NCBI GenBank assembly: GCA_904502265.1
Contig: CAJGDT010000074.1
Span: forward strand, 1-7,919
DNA from: an uncultured Barnesiella sp.
GTDB taxonomy: Bacteria > Bacteroidota > Bacteroidia > Bacteroidales > Barnesiellaceae_A
Direction: 5' to 3'
Length of the DNA stretch: 7,919 nucleotides
Below, in pieces: positions 7,359-7,919 of the stretch. Under the pieces are notes generated by a model. The model had not been told where the DNA came from and did not search any database. It saw only the letters and a program-made list of their open reading frames with translations. A program made the translations under genes and the position numbers. How positions within the stretch are numbered: the stretch's first letter is position 1; the number at the start of each line of letters is the position of its first letter.

Positions 7359-7431
7359 CACGGGTTGAGAGACTCGAACTCCCGACACTTGGTTTTGGAG
7401 ACCAATGCTCTACCAACTGAGCTAAACCCGT
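7359..7431 (-). tRNA. tRNA-Trp (anticodon CCA)
   Basis: The 73-nt gene folds as a full cloverleaf. The acceptor stem ACGGGTT/AACCCGT has 7 perfect pairs, and the D arm is GCTC AGTTGGTA GAGC. The anticodon arm is TTGGT CTCCAAA ACCAA, with anticodon CCA at plus-strand positions 7396-7398. The variable loop has five bases, and the T arm is GGGAG TTCGAGT CTCTC. The discriminator base is G at 7359, as expected for bacterial tRNA-Trp. The next bases are CTG, so the 3' CCA is not encoded and must be added by the CCA-adding enzyme. The gene sits between tuf and secE in the same orientation, with no recognisable promoter of its own, so it is probably cut from a longer transcript. Confidence 0.98.
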
Positions 7432-7436
7432 AGAGA

Positions 7437-7465
7437 ATAGCTCTCCCTCGAAAGGGAAGAGCTAT
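7437..7465 (-). terminator. Hairpin with UUCG-type loop between tuf and tRNA-Trp
   Basis: Minus-strand RNA forms AUAGCUCU (U bulge) CCCU UUCG AGGG AGAGCUAU, which is 8 plus 4 base pairs with one bulged base and a four-base UUCG loop. It starts 17 nt after the tuf stop and ends 5 nt before the tRNA 5' end. The sequence after the stem (UCUCU) is only mildly U-rich before the tRNA begins. It may therefore be a weak terminator, a 3'-end stabiliser for tuf, or a structure helping tRNA processing. The fold is seen; the function is inferred. Confidence 0.55.
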
Positions 7466-7482
7466 ATATGACTATTTAATTA

Positions 7483-7919
7483 TTAGTCGAGGATGTCAGT
7501 GATTTGACCAGAACCTACTGTGCGGCCACCTTCACGGATAGCGAAACGAAGACCCTTGTCGCAAGCTACGGGGTTGATGAGCTTAACGATGATCTCTACG
7601 TTATCACCGGGCATTACCATCTCAACACCTTCGGGGAGAGTGATCTCACCAGTAACGTCGAGTGTACGGATGTAGAATTGGGGACGATAGTGGTTGTGGA
7701 AAGGAGTGTGACGACCACCTTCTTCTTTCTTCAAGATATAAACTGAAGCCTTGAACTCTGAGTGGGGGTGAACTTGTCCGGGGTGGCAGATTACCATACC
7801 ACGTTTGATTTCGTTCTTGTCGATACCGCGGAGGAGAAGACCTACGTTATCACCAGCCTCACCTTGGTCAAGAAGTTTGCGGAACATCTCAACACCGGTT
7901 ACAGTTGATTTGCGGTCAG
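7483..7919 (-). CDS. tuf: Elongation factor Tu (3' part, runs off the right edge)
   Basis: This is the C-terminal 144 residues of EF-Tu, the GTPase that delivers aminoacyl-tRNA to the ribosomal A site. The GTPase domain lies beyond the window. What is visible starts within domain 2 (DRKSTVTGVEMFRKLLDQGEAG, then NVGLLLRGI). It continues through domain 3, including GGRHTPFHNHYRPQFYIRT, and ends with the conserved IREGGRTVGSGQITDILD. The reading frame is open up to the window edge; the internal Met at 7887 is not the start. It is followed by a hairpin and tRNA-Trp on the same strand, the usual tuf-trnW-secE-nusG order in Bacteroidales. Confidence 0.99.
   Translation of the reverse strand, partial: DRKSTVTGVEMFRKLLDQGEAGDNVGLLLRGIDKNEIKRGMVICHPGQVHPHSEFKASVYILKKEEGGRHTPFHNHYRPQFYIRTLDVTGEITLPEGVEMVMPGDNVEIIVKLINPVACDKGLRFAIREGGRTVGSGQITDILD

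Overview
The window carries a stretch of the transcription/translation gene block found across Bacteroidota, with every gene on the minus strand. Reading in the direction of transcription (high to low coordinates) the order is tuf (3' part), tRNA-Trp(CCA), secE, nusG, rplK, rplA, rplJ, rplL, rpoB and rpoC (5' part). The protein sequences point to the order Bacteroidales. RpoB is about 1270 residues with the N-terminal 'NPL.YPDFLEVQLKSF' type start. The start codons are preceded by A/T-rich sequence without Shine-Dalgarno motifs, and the tRNA lacks an encoded CCA. I cannot assign a genus from sequence alone.

Layout: tuf enters from the right edge and stops at 7483. A short gap holds a hairpin with a UUCG-type loop, followed by tRNA-Trp (7359-7431). 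secE and nusG are separated by 16 nt that contain the only canonical Shine-Dalgarno motif in the window. rplK, rplA, rplJ and rplL follow with gaps of 57, 19, 15 and 50 nt. The rplL-rpoB gap (101 nt) contains a 15-bp hairpin followed by a U-rich run, which looks like a partial terminator (attenuator) at the usual ribosomal-protein/RNA-polymerase boundary. rpoB occupies almost half the window. An 83-nt gap with a second strong hairpin, lacking a U tract, separates it from rpoC, which runs off the left edge.

The genes act together in gene expression. EF-Tu and tRNA-Trp serve elongation. L11, L1, L10 and L7/L12 build the ribosomal stalks where elongation factors work. NusG binds the polymerase made from the rpoB and rpoC products, and SecE is part of the protein export channel. 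No gap exceeds 300 nt. I found no mobile element, CRISPR array, defence gene or unknown ORF, and I do not see a previously undescribed system. The points worth a second look are RNA-level: the hairpins in three gene junctions and the isolated Shine-Dalgarno site of nusG.
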